A DNA stretch of 64,000 bases from Nymphalis io (GCF_905147045.1 NC_065888.1:5771001-5835000), one strand, 5' to 3'; positions 49,746 to 61,600 are shown, numbered from the stretch's first letter. The notes: generated by a model not told the origin, from the letters alone. Numbers and translations are program-made.

Positions 49746-50944
49746 TAGAATTATTTGCGGAATTTTTGAAATATCAAAAATAACAGTTCATTTAGAAAGA
49801 ATTGTAAGATTGTGATGCAAGAGATTTATTTGATGTTATCTAAAAATGTTCTAAGCATTTTAGAATCATACACAATAGAATAAAAATGTATTGATATTTA
49901 TAATCAAATTGGCTTAGCAGAGTAGGTACTATTTAGCAATTATTTTTTATATTCTATGGTATTCCCGGGACCTGGAAATGTAATCTGCACTTCGCAACTG
50001 TATTTTGCTGTTGTTTTTTTTTAAATTGCAAATACACATGAATGAATTTTAAATAATAATCGCACCGTCGCCACTTACGTCGGAAGTTAAAATATTTTGA
50101 CATACTTCGTTCGGAAATGTGTAACGAATCGCGTCTTGCATAACACAACATACATGACTGATGTTATTCAAAGTAATGAATGATTATTTAGCCGAAATTG
50201 TCTATCAAAGACAAAACGTCACTTTTAATTATATCAATCTTGTTGGATATGGAAGTGTTACAAAATTTGGTTCATAATTACGTCATAGGATTTGGTAAGC
50301 AAATTATAACTAATCACGTACTCGTTCTGCGATCTGTCTGTCTTTTGTCCTTCCGTTTAACCACTTTCTCTATACGTGAGTGCAATAACTACACGAACAG
50401 TCACGCTTGCGTGTATTGTGTAACGCTATAATGTAGCACTGCCCTTCGTGTTAACTCAAGGAGCGATGTCAGAAGTAGGACAAGATGTCAATCTGAATAT
50501 TTTAATGTTTTGTAGATAGCTTTTCAGTTAAATATAACTAGACTACTACGATAGCTTGGAGTATATAGTGTAGTATAATGGCAGGGTGAACTTTCGAATG
50601 ATTGAGTGTTTGTCGATAGTTATATACTAAAAAAGTCACATTTTTTTGTATGTGTTTTAACAATATACGCCATTATTTCAAAGAAGGCATTTTCTCGATC
50701 TGAGTTTCAAGATATTCTAGTTGGCCATAGAATCCACAATCAATATCAAATTTACATCCTCGTTATTGCTGAAGTACAGAAATACAAGACACGTATAAAT
50801 TCTATTAAATTTAAATCTGCTCGTCCTTAATTATGTAGCAAATTATTTTTAGATATTACGACGTAGATGATTCCATGCAGTACCAAAAGTTGTATGAATT
50901 ATTTCTGATTTCACAAGCTTACTTTTTTTTCTAAATTTATTTTT
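49746..50944. other. AT-rich non-coding tract
   Basis: No supported gene. Open frames at 50198 and 50606 (74-77 codons) show no domain or repeat match. Confidence 0.4.
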
Positions 50945-51125
50945 AGAAGGCGGATGAGCAACCCGTTTATGTTTACCTTTTGTCCATAGATACTAGGTAA
51001 AAATGAACCAAGCCTTGCTCCGTCACTTTTGATCGAAATTACCCGGCTCATCCACCAATAAAACCGGAAGCAATACAAAGTATTGCTGCTGGTCAGTGGG
51101 TAGTAATCACCCAGACAGCCCAACA
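50945..51125 (-). repeat. SINE-D, diverged copy
   Basis: AGAAGGCGGATGAGCAACCC at one end and AGTATTGCTG, GTCAGTGGGTAGTAATCACC and CAGACAGCCC at the other match the two ends of the minus-strand SINE-D. The middle is strongly diverged. Confidence 0.6.
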
Positions 51126-52404
51126 TATAGTATAACTGGTTGAGTCACTTTCTGTTACGTCAAATTTTAAAGCATCTTAAGCTCTTGAGGGCGAATCGAT
51201 TAAAACGGTGTCAATATTTAGTTTAAAGACGTTTGAATTATTAGTTCAAGTAATTAACCAATGATGCAAGTTAAATGCGTGTATGAAACAGAGTTATACA
51301 CGTAACAGGTGCTATGATGCTTTATATAATTTATTTAATAATACCAAGCGTTGTTTGCGGCTAGTCGTATTAAATAAAATTTCATGTATTTTGCTATTTG
51401 TTTAGACTATTCAGAATTCACGTTGATTTGAAATGACAGTATTCGTTTGTAAATAAATTACTAAATACTTATTTTACTTATAATAAGCAAGATATATGTC
51501 TAAAATGAATATTATAAATTAATTATTGCATTGAGACATATATTTTATAATTTGTAGTAAGACTAATTATTAAAATAAAATCAAGTCTCTAATCTTTGAT
51601 TAGATTCAAGACTTCTTGTCATTAGTATATATACCTATTAGAGAGGTTTTTGTGACTTTATATATATGAGTGTTAAAAAAAACAAACAAATTCTTCATCT
51701 TACACATATACTAAACATCATTTGTACACGTATAGTTAAAAGAAGCAATATAAACGAGTCCTTACAAAGCGGCTTAATAGACAAAAGCCTTACGTAAATA
51801 ACTGTAACACGTCAAATTGTTTCCTAGACGTTAAATTGCTATGTAATCGGAGTCTTAGACGATTGCCCGCCAATTTGAGCACTACCTTATATGCAAATAT
51901 TCACGACTTACCGGAATACTTGCGAAAATTATACATTTTCTCATTAATATTATGTAATTTGGTTTATACTTTAGTAACGTAGTTTTAACTCAGATCACGT
52001 GACGTAATGAACGTAAGGAACACTTATTGAAATTAACTTTTGTCGCTGTTGTTTCAGATTTGAGATCTGGAATGACTTATGTAGAATATTATTAATGTAC
52101 ATAAGATTATAATTCCTGTAGGTCGTGCAAGGAAATTTAAAAATGTATTCAGTATATTTTTATTGATTTGGCTAGACTGAAGTGCACGCTCTTTATATAA
52201 ATAAAAACAAATCTATCTAAATGGGCATTTGAGCTAAATAAAATTATAGAATAATTTATTGTATTATTCTTTGTATGTATTTAGAATATATAACAATATA
52301 TATTATAATAATATAATAGTGAACAAATTATTATCTGCGGGGGTTAATCTGAAATAACGTCTTAGTTTTAAGACGTGCATTGACGAATTAGTTTCTTCTT
52401 CAAA
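51126..52404. other. AT-rich non-coding tract
   Basis: No gene or recognised repeat. Confidence 0.4.
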
Positions 52405-52530
52405 TTTGGTAATGCTTAATATTTCTTACAGCGCCAATGCTTAAAGGCAGTGGTGACTACCATAATTACATTACATGACACTTACCATTAGGTAGGCCAT
52501 TTCCCAGTTCGCCTTCCTGTTATAAATAAA
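52405..52530 (+). repeat. SINE-D, 3' fragment
   Basis: TTTCTTACAGCGCCAATGCT, CACTTACCATTAGGTAGGCC and TTCGCCTTCCTGTTATAAAT correspond to the 3' half of the copy at 5766-6076, diverged. Confidence 0.6.
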
Positions 52531-52850
52531 TTAACTTTTACACCAACGAACCAGACAATATATATTTTTAAATTTAACAATCATTAATTTAACAATAGTC
52601 TTAGAAAATGAGACAAGATTACGTAGACTTTGAAAGGCGCACAATTATATTTTTCTTTATCTAAGTAGGCTCTAATTCACGAATTCGTTATGAAACCTCT
52701 TTACTTTTAATGAAAGTTTTTTTACACAATGACATCGGGTATATTATTAAACTCTATTTGTATAGACTTCGATAAATGATTTTTTAAAAGATAAGCAAAT
52801 CGTGACAAAATTATTGTAAGCAAATTATTACCAAAGTCTGTAAAACAGAG

Positions 52851-52975
52851 GAGAGATAGCTCAGTGGGTAGAATATGTCAACCTTAAACGAGTTCGAAGA
52901 AATTTTGTCACTTTGTCTGCATTCGAGCAGTGGGTTGAATGAGTACTACGTTCTCCTCAAGCGGAGCGGATAATA
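52851..52975 (+). repeat. SINE-A-like, heavily deleted copy
   Basis: GAGATAGCTCAGTGGGTAGA resembles the tRNA head and GCATTCGAGCAGTGGGTTGA, TTCTCCTCAAGCGGAG resemble tail blocks. Body sequence is mostly absent. TAGCTCAGTGGG is an unusually good A-box-like string. Confidence 0.45.
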
Positions 52976-53514
52976 TTTAGTCTTTTATTTATTTTACTGT
53001 AAGAACTTTATCAGACATTCCTTATAATGAATGATTCATTAATATATTTTATAATGACTTAAACAATGCTTGAATATATATGTAGACAGAAACTTTTCAT
53101 ATTTACTAATAATAATAAATCTTACAGTTTATTCATAACCTTTTGTTTTATTTTATTCAAATACTGATAAATGCCCAGTGATTAATGTCAGATTTAGATT
53201 ACCTTGTTATGTTATTACGCAGTGCATGCCTAAAGTACGTTTTCATTTCGTTCGTCTAATTCTAATGAATGTACATACATTCATAAGATATAATCTCATT
53301 GACACGATTGCAAGTGCGTTTACACAAGAAACGCGCGTTTCTCAATAACTATCTTTAATCTACATCTGGTGATATTTTTATGGTGTGTGACGGTTGTTGT
53401 TGTTATTCTGTTATTTGTTTTCAATTACACAATATCATTATATTTTTTACTCTCATTAGTTTGAGCTAGGTACGAGAATTAATAAAACTGTTCGTCGTTT
53501 AAGTATTGGTTAGG

Positions 53515-53565
53515 AATATAGAATATACCGAGAGGAACCGGCAAGAAGGCCAATGAGTGAATGGA
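53515..53565 (+). repeat. lepidopteran repeat E, end fragment
   Basis: GAATATACCGAGAGGAACCG and GCAAGAAGGCCAATGAGTGA match the end block of the copy at 12281-12425. Confidence 0.5.
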
Positions 53566-54244
53566 TAAACCAAATTTTATCTGTAATATATTAATTGTCT
53601 TATCCGAAATTCTATTTTAATTTTATTTTTTTCTCACTTCATTATACGTACCTACAAAAAATTGTATATAGACACAATGAAAAAGTAAAAAAAAACCTCT
53701 GCTTAAGAATTATGACAATGAGATAGAATCAAATGATTATTTTGTCAACTCATGATCTATTGTCACCCAATAGGAGATAAAAATAACAAACTCTCATTTC
53801 CATATGACACATTGTTCAAGTTATCACCGATCTCGATATGAACACAGACGTGCATAGATTTTCTGAAACAATGATAAAATCACCTTTTTAATTATATTTT
53901 GATTTTGATTGGCGCTGCTTTACCCTACGATTTTCTACTAGCTTTAGTTTACCTGGTCTAGATTAAGGGCGTTGGTCCACTTAATGCTTTTAAGACTAAT
54001 TATGGATAATTAAAACTTTTCGAACTTAGATTCCTGGTTGATTTTATCGTACAGCTTTATCATTACTTACTTTGCATTATTAATCAAATTTCTTTATACC
54101 TGTAAACATTGCAATTACGTAATTTTGAAATACGTAATCGGTGTTTGTAAACTGATCTAGTTAACAGGGCACACAGTAGACTGTGATCACCGCAGTAATA
54201 CAGGCCTATAAACAAAGCGCTTGGCCCGAGTCAGGAGAAACACT
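53566..54244. other. AT-rich non-coding tract
   Basis: No gene was recognised. A short GC-richer scrap is at 54170-54240. Confidence 0.4.
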
Positions 54245-54410
54245 AATTTATAAATGCGAAAGTAATTCTGTTTGCTTGTTACGCTTTTAAGACTAAGCCG
54301 CTGAACCGATTTTGATGAATTAAATTTGGTATGAAGCAAGCTTGAACAGACATAGGCTATATTTACCGAATACCCGCCCTCTCCTCCTAAAACGTGGGCG
54401 AAAGCGCGTT
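54245..54410 (+). repeat. helitron-like/ubiquitous lepidopteran repeat
   Basis: TTTATAAATGCGAAAGTAAT, AGCCGCTGAACCGATTTTGA, ATTTGGTATGAAGCAAG, CAGACATAGGCTATATTTAC and TACCCGCCCTC give the fullest example of the repeat that also begins at 645. The block order is one I recall in many lepidopteran genomes; assignment to helitrons is uncertain. Confidence 0.6.
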
Positions 54411-55184
54411 CTAATACTTGTACTATACATCTGTCTTGAAAGGTTACTTATAAAAAAAACATAATGATTATTGTTCTTTGTTAATAAACCCTAGATAATT
54501 ATATAAATTTGAAAGGATTAGCTATAACTACAATAGCTTTAACTGATTTATTGCGTACGGTGTAAAGGGGAAGAAAGTATTTGATTAATTGTTGTGTTTT
54601 GTATTTAACAAAACAATTGCAATTACAATAGTATTTATTCAGATAAGCGAATGAAACGGACACGATGAAACAAATTTTCGACCATTTTATCATCTCTAAT
54701 TAAATTTAATTAGTACCATTAAATATGTAATAGACAATAGTATTATTAAAAGTCATCAATCAATTAACAAATCGACAAAAAAATTTAAAAGTAAAAATTT
54801 AAAATCGAAACATTTAAATTTACCATTGTACAGCCTTTTTACTTAGACCACGAAAGCTAGCTGCCGACGCGTGCGCAATAATACGTAAGAGCTTATCAAT
54901 TGATCACATAATAGAGCTTAAGCTCAGTGTCCTACATGTAATAATCACTGATAGCGGCTCTTATTTAATATATTATTTACTAGAACTACGATCAAGAAAC
55001 CGTTATTACGTAAAATAATCATAACTCGTATAATTATGAAATTGTTGAATAAGTTTTATCTTATTTTCCAGATTAAAATAGATTACAGGGTATTTATTTG
55101 TCCATGTAATTTATAAAAATATATTTTAAGATACTTAGTATAGATATATTGTATCATGTAATGTTTCTGTATCACCGTTGTTAC
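54411..55184. other. AT-rich non-coding tract
   Basis: No gene or recognised repeat. Confidence 0.4.
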
Positions 55185-55440
55185 GAGACCGATGTGCGCT
55201 GCTTGTCGCACAGAACGCACGTCGCGTTTAACGGCCTGGTCACGGAAAATTCACGCTTCTTGCGATAAAACAAATATATAAAAATTTAACAAGCCATTGC
55301 GAAAGTTGCCCAACGAATCGCACGAACGTCAAGTGACGTAGCGATAGAAATAGTCCAGGAACCAAAATCGTTTAGTAATCGCCGCGAAATAATGGACATA
55401 GTGGTCGTTCTGAAAGTCTCGCAACACGCGCTGAAATATG
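55185..55440. promoter_or_regulatory. CG-rich island with TATA-like string, possible promoter or conserved element
   Basis: This is the most CG-dense unique stretch of the window outside the LINE: GATGTGCGCTGCTTGTCGCA, AACGCACGTCGCGTTTAACG, CGAACGTCAAGTGACGTAGC, ATCGCCGCGAAATAATGG. TATATAAAAA lies near 55273. It has no partner in the window. A cryptic promoter, enhancer or a scrap of an unrecognised element are all open. Confidence 0.25.
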
Positions 55441-55566
55441 CATTATTATTTTAAATAGATATTTGAAAAATATCTTTGTTTTTAATTTTGTCATGATGGT
55501 TTTTGTTATTTTCTTTAATTATTGTAAAAACAATTATATTTGTTAAATATAATTTGCTTTGAAAGT

Positions 55567-55862
55567 CGAGATGGCCTAGTGGTTAGAACGCGTGAATCTT
55601 AACCGATGATCGTGGGTTCAAACCCGGGCAAGCACCACTGAATTTTAATGTGCTTAATTTGTGTTTATAATTCATCTCGTGCTTGACGGTGAAGGAAAAC
55701 ATCGTGAGGAAACCTGCATGTGTCTAATTTCATTGAAATTCTGTCACACGTGTATTCTACCAACCCGCATTGGAGCATCGTGGTAGAATAAGCTCCAAAC
55801 CTTCTCCTCAAAAGGGAGAGGAGGCCTTAGCCCAGCAGTGGGACATTAACAGGCTGTTACTG
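55567..55862 (+). mobile_element. SINE-A, full-length copy with 8-bp TSD
   Basis: A box TGGCCTAGTGG and B box GGTTCAAACCC are intact in the first ~70 bp, as in a tRNA-derived SINE transcribed by RNA polymerase III. The body ends GGCTGTTACTG without an A-tail. TTGAAAGT at 55559-55566 and 55863-55870 is the likely TSD. Very similar to the copy at 59514, so both are young. Confidence 0.9.
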
Positions 55863-55870
55863 TTGAAAGT

Positions 55871-56735
55871 AAAAAGACAAACAAAGTTACTACATAATAT
55901 GTACTTTATATATATACGAACGAACTTGAGAAATCGATTGTTAGTTACGTTTAGAAATTGACAGTTACATTGTTAATAATAAAAATGAATATTATTTTTC
56001 ATGTACTTTATAAATAGGCTGATAGCTGATTCATTCCTATTACATCAATTGCGTTATATACGAAGAAAGCGATAAATCATTAATGTTACGATATGTTACG
56101 GATGCGAGGGGAGTCGGAAGGTTTGTTTGTTTCACGCTCAAATGATTTACATCATGTAACGAAAGATTAACTATTCTGTTTATTGAAATGAAATAGCTGA
56201 AGTTATAATTGCATATTGATGTTCCGGATAAAAAAGAATAAGAGCTTCTTCTCACGTGTTGTATTATGATTTTAAATGTCGATAACATAATTGTACAACA
56301 AATATAGGCCTTGATTAATAAAAATTTTCTTTACTGAAAATACGCTATTTAAATTAATTAAGCCGGAACACTTGCTTACAGTTAACTCTGTTCCCTTACA
56401 TATTCAATTACCAAATCGAATTATACAATATAACAGAAGTAATAGTGATCCTTTTAATTTTCATTTTAAATATTGAATACTGTCGTACACCATAATTAGT
56501 TAATATTTCAATTTGAAATTTATGATTAGTGCGCTTTAATTGTTTTTGAAATGAACACAAAAAATTTTGAGATATAATTCTTAAGTATATACATACATGA
56601 TTTAGAATGATTTGTGTATACAATAGAACGTATTGAAATCAAAAGTAAAGTGTAAGGAAATGACCACCTTAATAAATTCGTGACGTTGAAAGCCTCAATC
56701 GCTTGGCACTATTTGCGTGTAAAGTGATAAATTGT
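55871..56735. other. AT-rich non-coding tract
   Basis: No gene or recognised repeat. Minus-strand open frames at 56040 and 56408 have no motif. Confidence 0.4.
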
Positions 56736-56759
56736 GTATAATGATTCCCCAGTCTCAGC

Positions 56760-56771
56760 TGCGCATGCGCA
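56760..56771. promoter_or_regulatory. NRF-1/Erect-wing-type palindrome
   Basis: TGCGCATGCGCA is a perfect 12-bp palindrome identical to the consensus site of NRF-1 and its insect homologue Erect wing. It sits in a small less AT-rich patch (56740-56825). Occupancy is not shown. Confidence 0.4.
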
Positions 56772-56829
56772 GGGCAATTTACGATCTCGAATCGTGAACT
56801 GGTCATTTGTTCTACGTGTTATTATAAAT

Positions 56830-57290
56830 CTGAACACACGTAAGTGATTTCCTTCTATGCACGAGTTGATCTAAATTTATTTTGTGATACGATTTGTCAA
56901 TGTCAAACAAATTAAGCGGTGTTCTATTATTTTAATTATGCCCACGAGTCATTTCCGTTCTTAGATTAATTGGTTAACTAACTTTAAAAATACCATTTTG
57001 TTATACGGAGTACTTTTTGTTTTTTAAAATATTTTCTTGGAGACAAATTATATAGGGTAGAATATAACATCTTTTTTTACCCGATTTTATTTATTTTTTC
57101 ATCTGCCAGTATATTTGGATGTTGGTGAAATGCGATATTTATTATTCAATCTTGTATTAAATAAAAGTTTGTTTAAGCTTTTAATTTAATTCATATTTAA
57201 TAAAGTAAATTTACAACTAAATTTCTTTATCATTTTTATTTTAGTGTTCGCTACGGTCACTTATTAATCCTACCCAGTGATTGGTATTAC
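56830..57290. other. AT-rich non-coding tract
   Basis: No gene or recognised repeat. Confidence 0.4.
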
Positions 57291-57321
57291 TAATAATTAT
57301 TATTTATTGTTTCAGGTAAAA
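57284..57321 (+). other. candidate recursive splice site D
   Basis: ATTACTAATAATTATTATTT then ATTGTTTCAG (AG at 57314-57315) abuts GTAAAA. CTAAT is a textbook insect branch sequence at an appropriate distance, about 25 bases from the AG. The donor half is only fair. Confidence 0.28.
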
Positions 57322-57824
57322 TCGTAGTGGTTTAGCAATTGTCCAGATCGAATATGTAATAAATTTTGATGGCGAGTAAAGCAGAAACATAACAAGAAGT
57401 ATCCGTATGTAGCGTATGCTTATGGTATCTCTAGGTAACAAATAACAATATATTAGAATATGCGCGGTAACCGCAATGAATTTAGTAATTTACCGTTTTG
57501 TTTGTTGTCAGATCGGTCTCAAGGTTTGATAATTTATTACACTAATAATACATAAATAGTTATTTGAAAGTATGTAAGGCAATTTGTTACTAACATTAAT
57601 TTCAATGTGACGTGGAGGTCGTTAACCAAAGTATTTGGTTTTAAAATTATTACAATGTGAATTATTTACAAAATGATTACATCGGTTTCTTGTTATAACA
57701 GTAAAGTATACGGTTTTATTCTTGAATTAAATTTAAAGTAATTTTTCAAATAATCGTTACAATATCTTTTATTTACGTGTCAAAATAAATTAAATTTTTG
57801 ACGATAATTCATGTATCTCAATAA

Positions 57825-58070
57825 AATCTTCATATTATTGGAAGAAATCTTCCTGACCGATATCGAGGCTTGCCACGCAATATTAACTATCTGCACAGGA
57901 CTTATTATTATAGTGGACAAGTGTATGCGCAAACATAGGTGTTCTTTGTTACCACACGGTTACAACTTAACGAGCGTTTACCATTATTTAATAAAACCCC
58001 GGGCGGTTATTGAGAATCCATTGAGAAATTTCAGGACCTCAGTATTTGCAGCGCTATAGGCTAGTCACCT
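57825..58070 (-). repeat. SINE-C, diverged copy
   Basis: Plus-strand blocks TTCCTGACCGATATCGAGGC, GTGGACAAGTGTATGCGCAA, ACCCCGGGCGGTTATTGAGA, AGGACCTCAG and TATAGGCTAGTCACCTAGC follow the order in the copy at 25751-26117. The tRNA-like head is decayed. An 82-codon open frame across it is incidental. Confidence 0.7.
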
Positions 58071-58649
58071 AGCATAAAAGCAGTTTAGAAACATACACCT
58101 GTCTTAAGAATAATTTTATTTATGATAAATTATTTTTTTTTAAACTTTATGTAATACAAACTTATCAAGTAATCAATTGTTACCAACATATTTATGGTAT
58201 TTGATTGACAGTGACATTTAAAAGTAAACTTTTAGGCTACAGGTTAAAGTTACTTCCTTATTCACTGTATATTCACTTATATAAATGATATTCTTACTTA
58301 ACCTTTAAACTTTAATATAAAAACTCTTTGATGATACGATAGTTAGAATCAATTAATTTTGTCACAGATATATATTTTTTAAAAAGTTCAAGCATGTTTA
58401 ATTATCTAAGGCTGCAATTAATTGGGTTTTACAAAATGCAGAGAAATAACTTTTTGTTTATTTTATTGAGCCGAACATAGTTAAGCATTATAATGTAAAT
58501 ACGTCTAAGTCTTAAGTCTGTGAAGTTTACTTTATAAGTACAGTTAACTTATCAAAAACGGATAATCTGAACTGCGATTTGGCATCAAATTATACTCGTA
58601 GGGTATTTTTAATGTACTATTTTCATTTAAAGACTAAAGTAAAGAGCTG
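58071..58649. other. AT-rich non-coding tract
   Basis: No gene or recognised repeat. Confidence 0.4.
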
Positions 58650-58715
58650 ACTTTTTTGAGGAGAAGGCTTGGAACGTATTCATGCAGGCTGCACCATTGT
58701 GGATTGATGAAAGAT
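58650..58715 (-). repeat. SINE-A fragment
   Basis: TTTTGAGGAGAAGGCTTGGA, GCTGCACCATTGTGGATTGA match part of the minus-strand SINE-A tail. Confidence 0.5.
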
Positions 58716-58954
58716 ATAAAATAGCGTCAGTATATTTTAAGAGTAAAATTGACACGTTTCGATGTAAAATATTGTAAAGGTCACGGAATAATCCGGCGAT
58801 GAGCACGACGCATGATCATTCGGTCAATAAGTCGTAGGTCGAGTGACGTAATCGTGACGTGACGTAACATTATCACCTTTTAATACTAGCACGGTAACAT
58901 CGGAATTAATACGTAAGTGTCTTTTTGCAGAAATGTTATAAAATTATTATTATT

Positions 58955-59005
58955 TTTATAAAATCGATAGGCGGACGGGCAAATGGCCACTTGATGGTGG
59001 TGATG
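58955..59005 (-). repeat. SINE-D, end fragment
   Basis: AAAATCGATAGGCGGACGGG and CAAATGGCCACTTGATGGTG match the terminal block of the minus-strand SINE-D. Confidence 0.5.
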
Positions 59006-59513
59006 ATGATATTAATATTAGTTAAAATTACGAAATAACTCAAAACTAGTTAAAATTCGTCTTGTCTCGACACGGATCGAGACAAATGACATAATAATGG
59101 TCAACGGCAAAAACTCATATTAACATTGATAGCAGCTGGAATAAATGCGAACGCGTATGTTCTGTGATAAAGACGACAATTTCAAATTTTGCTTAGACAT
59201 TTAAGTTAAAAGTGAGTATTTAAAAAAAAATAAAATAACAAAATAATTTAATTTTTGTTTACATTAGATAATAAGGTTGAGTTACAATGCATTACTGTAA
59301 TAGTAGGTACAGTTATATATTAAAATTAGACCGCTTTAACATTCTCCTTTTAAAAGGAAATAAATGTAAGTGTCTTTCTTCTTATTTATGTTTTTGATAC
59401 TGCAGTGATGCCCACAATAATTTGATTAAACTATAGTCGTGATTATGTAAAATTAAAACGTCATTTTGACATTTCAAATTTGTGAATACTTTCATTCTTG
59501 TATCCGCTCGCTA

Positions 59514-59813
59514 GGAAGCCGAGATGGCCTAGTGGTTAGAACGCGTGAATCTTAACCGATGATCGTGGGTTCAAACCCGGGCAAGCACCACTGTATTTTC
59601 ATGTGCTTAATTTGGGTTTATAATTCATCTCGTGCTTTACGGCGAAGGAAAACATCGTGAGGAAACCTGCATGTGTCTAATTTCATTGAAATTACGCCAC
59701 ATGTGTATTCTACAAACCCGCATTGGAGCAGCGTGGTGGAATAAGCTCCAAACCTTCTACTCAAAAGGGTTAGGAGGCCTTAGCCCAGCAGTGGGACATT
59801 AACGGGCTGTTAC
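59514..59813 (+). mobile_element. SINE-A, full-length copy with 15-bp TSD
   Basis: The best-bounded SINE here. TGTATCCGCTCGCTA at 59499-59513 and 59814-59828 is a perfect 15-bp TSD. The 300-bp insert starts GGAAGCCGAGATGG, has intact A box TGGCCTAGTGG and B box GGTTCAAACCC, and ends exactly at GGCTGTTAC with no tail. Its unusually CG-containing target sequence makes the duplication unambiguous. Confidence 0.95.
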
Positions 59814-59828
59814 TGTATCCGCTCGCTA

Positions 59829-61480
59829 TACAATTAACACAACTAAAAATATATTGTAAAAAAAATTATAAGTTATTTAAACATAGTGTTTTTGTTGTGT
59901 ATTTTTGATGTCTAAGTTTGTATTGCATTATTTTTAATTTAATATTTGGAATGACTTCCACAATTTTCTCTATGTATATTTCTCTATATAATCAATTATC
60001 TACTTATAGAAATATCGAATAACGAAAAACAAGATGCAACCGTTATTTGAGAACATTGTAACTTCATAAATATATAACAGCGCGATTTGATATTGAAAAA
60101 ATGATCAGAGTTATAATAAGTAATTTATTATCTATTTATGTGAATTGTAATAGACGATATAAGCTTAATTTGTAGTTGTAATACTTTTTATATAATTTGA
60201 AAGTGATACATTTCTCTTAGTAATTTCAAACTAGTCACGTTTTGTATTCGTGACAGCTAACTACCGCCTGCATTCTAATTAGAGCGATTGAAAAAAGATT
60301 ATCTCTTTATCCGCCGCGGATTCTTTGGCACTCCACCCATTAAATAGTAACTCGTAACAAAGTTACTTAGATCGATAGATCACGATTCCGTTAAGTAACT
60401 ACTTATTATGGTCGGGTTATAGGTAGTTAGTCCAATTAAATGTCGAATTTGTACAAATTATAATGCGCTTGATCGAGTTTGATACTTTACACTATACGAT
60501 TAAGTATACGTAACTATAGTTAGTTGAAGCAAGCGTGCATCTGAGAATCTTTAATGCGAAATACTTGGTTACAGGTGGTTATGTGTAATGATTTTAGCAT
60601 TGATGTTTTTATGTTGTATGTCTTTAACAAGGATTACACACATTTAAGTTGCAGAAAGTGATTTAAACATTTGATCTGAGATTTTTTTTACAAATACGAA
60701 TTTTATACATTTATATGACTGATATTATATAGAGATAAAATCGATAGACTTCGAAATTTGAAAAATGATGTTTAGAAGACAATTTGCTATATTAATTGTA
60801 GTTGTTCAAATCGTTTGAAGGCATGTGGTTTGCGATTAAGTAGGGCGGCAGGTTGGTTGCGCCCACCTCGCCAGCACCATTGCGAAACAGAAATACTGGC
60901 TCCGGTATTTAAAGGGATTTTGCAACGTTTCATAAGGACCCATTTTAGTATTTTTGGTTTAATATAAAATACAAAAAGATAAATATTTCCTTTAAAACGA
61001 TATTTTAAATGGATTCAATCATTTTGGCTACTCGACGCTTTGTACCTTAATTGAAAAGAAGGCTAGGGTCAATTCTGGGTAAAAAAAATGACTAAGCTTT
61101 TGAAATACTAAACACATATTACAGTAAAATTTATCCGATAATCCGCAATGAAGTTGCGTGGTGAATTATACTTCGAATTATTTTCATTAATAAAATTCAA
61201 TCCCCGGTTTAAATGGCTGTATAATTAGTATTTTATATATTTTATTTAGAAATGAATATTGCATCACATTTATACTTTCATAAAACTATCTTATGAAAAT
61301 TCATTGTATATTCATTCATGTGTCATTCTGTGCGTTTATATATGTAGTGCTGATTCGACGAGTAAGTTCTTACATTATTATAGTAGGCTTGCTTTCATGG
61401 CTGTAGATACCGAGATCCTTGTTTTAAGTCTTGAGTAAGGCCTTTAAAAGTTATTGGTATTTAACTGTTGAACAATTCTC
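59829..61480. other. AT-rich non-coding tract
   Basis: No gene was recognised. A GC-richer scrap, GGGCGGCAGGTTGGTTGCGC and CCACCTCGCCAGCACCATTG, at 60842-60885 is unexplained. Confidence 0.4.
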
Positions 61481-61484
61481 AGTA

Positions 61485-61600
61485 GCAACCCGGCACTTAG
61501 AAGTTACAGTTGAGTGTTAAGCCGTCTGTAGGAAAGTACATAAAGTCGTTGGTCCTCCGCATGATCACCTCGGTCATAGTGGACTACTGACTATGATTAT
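61485..61600 (+). repeat. lepidopteran repeat fragment G
   Basis: GTTAAGCCGTCTGTAGGAAA, GTACATAAAGTCGTTGGTCC and TCGGTCATAGTGGACTACTG resemble a block series I recall from lepidopteran interspersed repeats. It has no second copy in this window, so support is weak. Confidence 0.35.

Noticed and set aside
52855..52880. tRNA-like AGATAGCTCAGTGGGTAGA
   Set aside because: No B box or acceptor stem follows. SINE-A tail blocks follow instead, so it is a deleted SINE copy.
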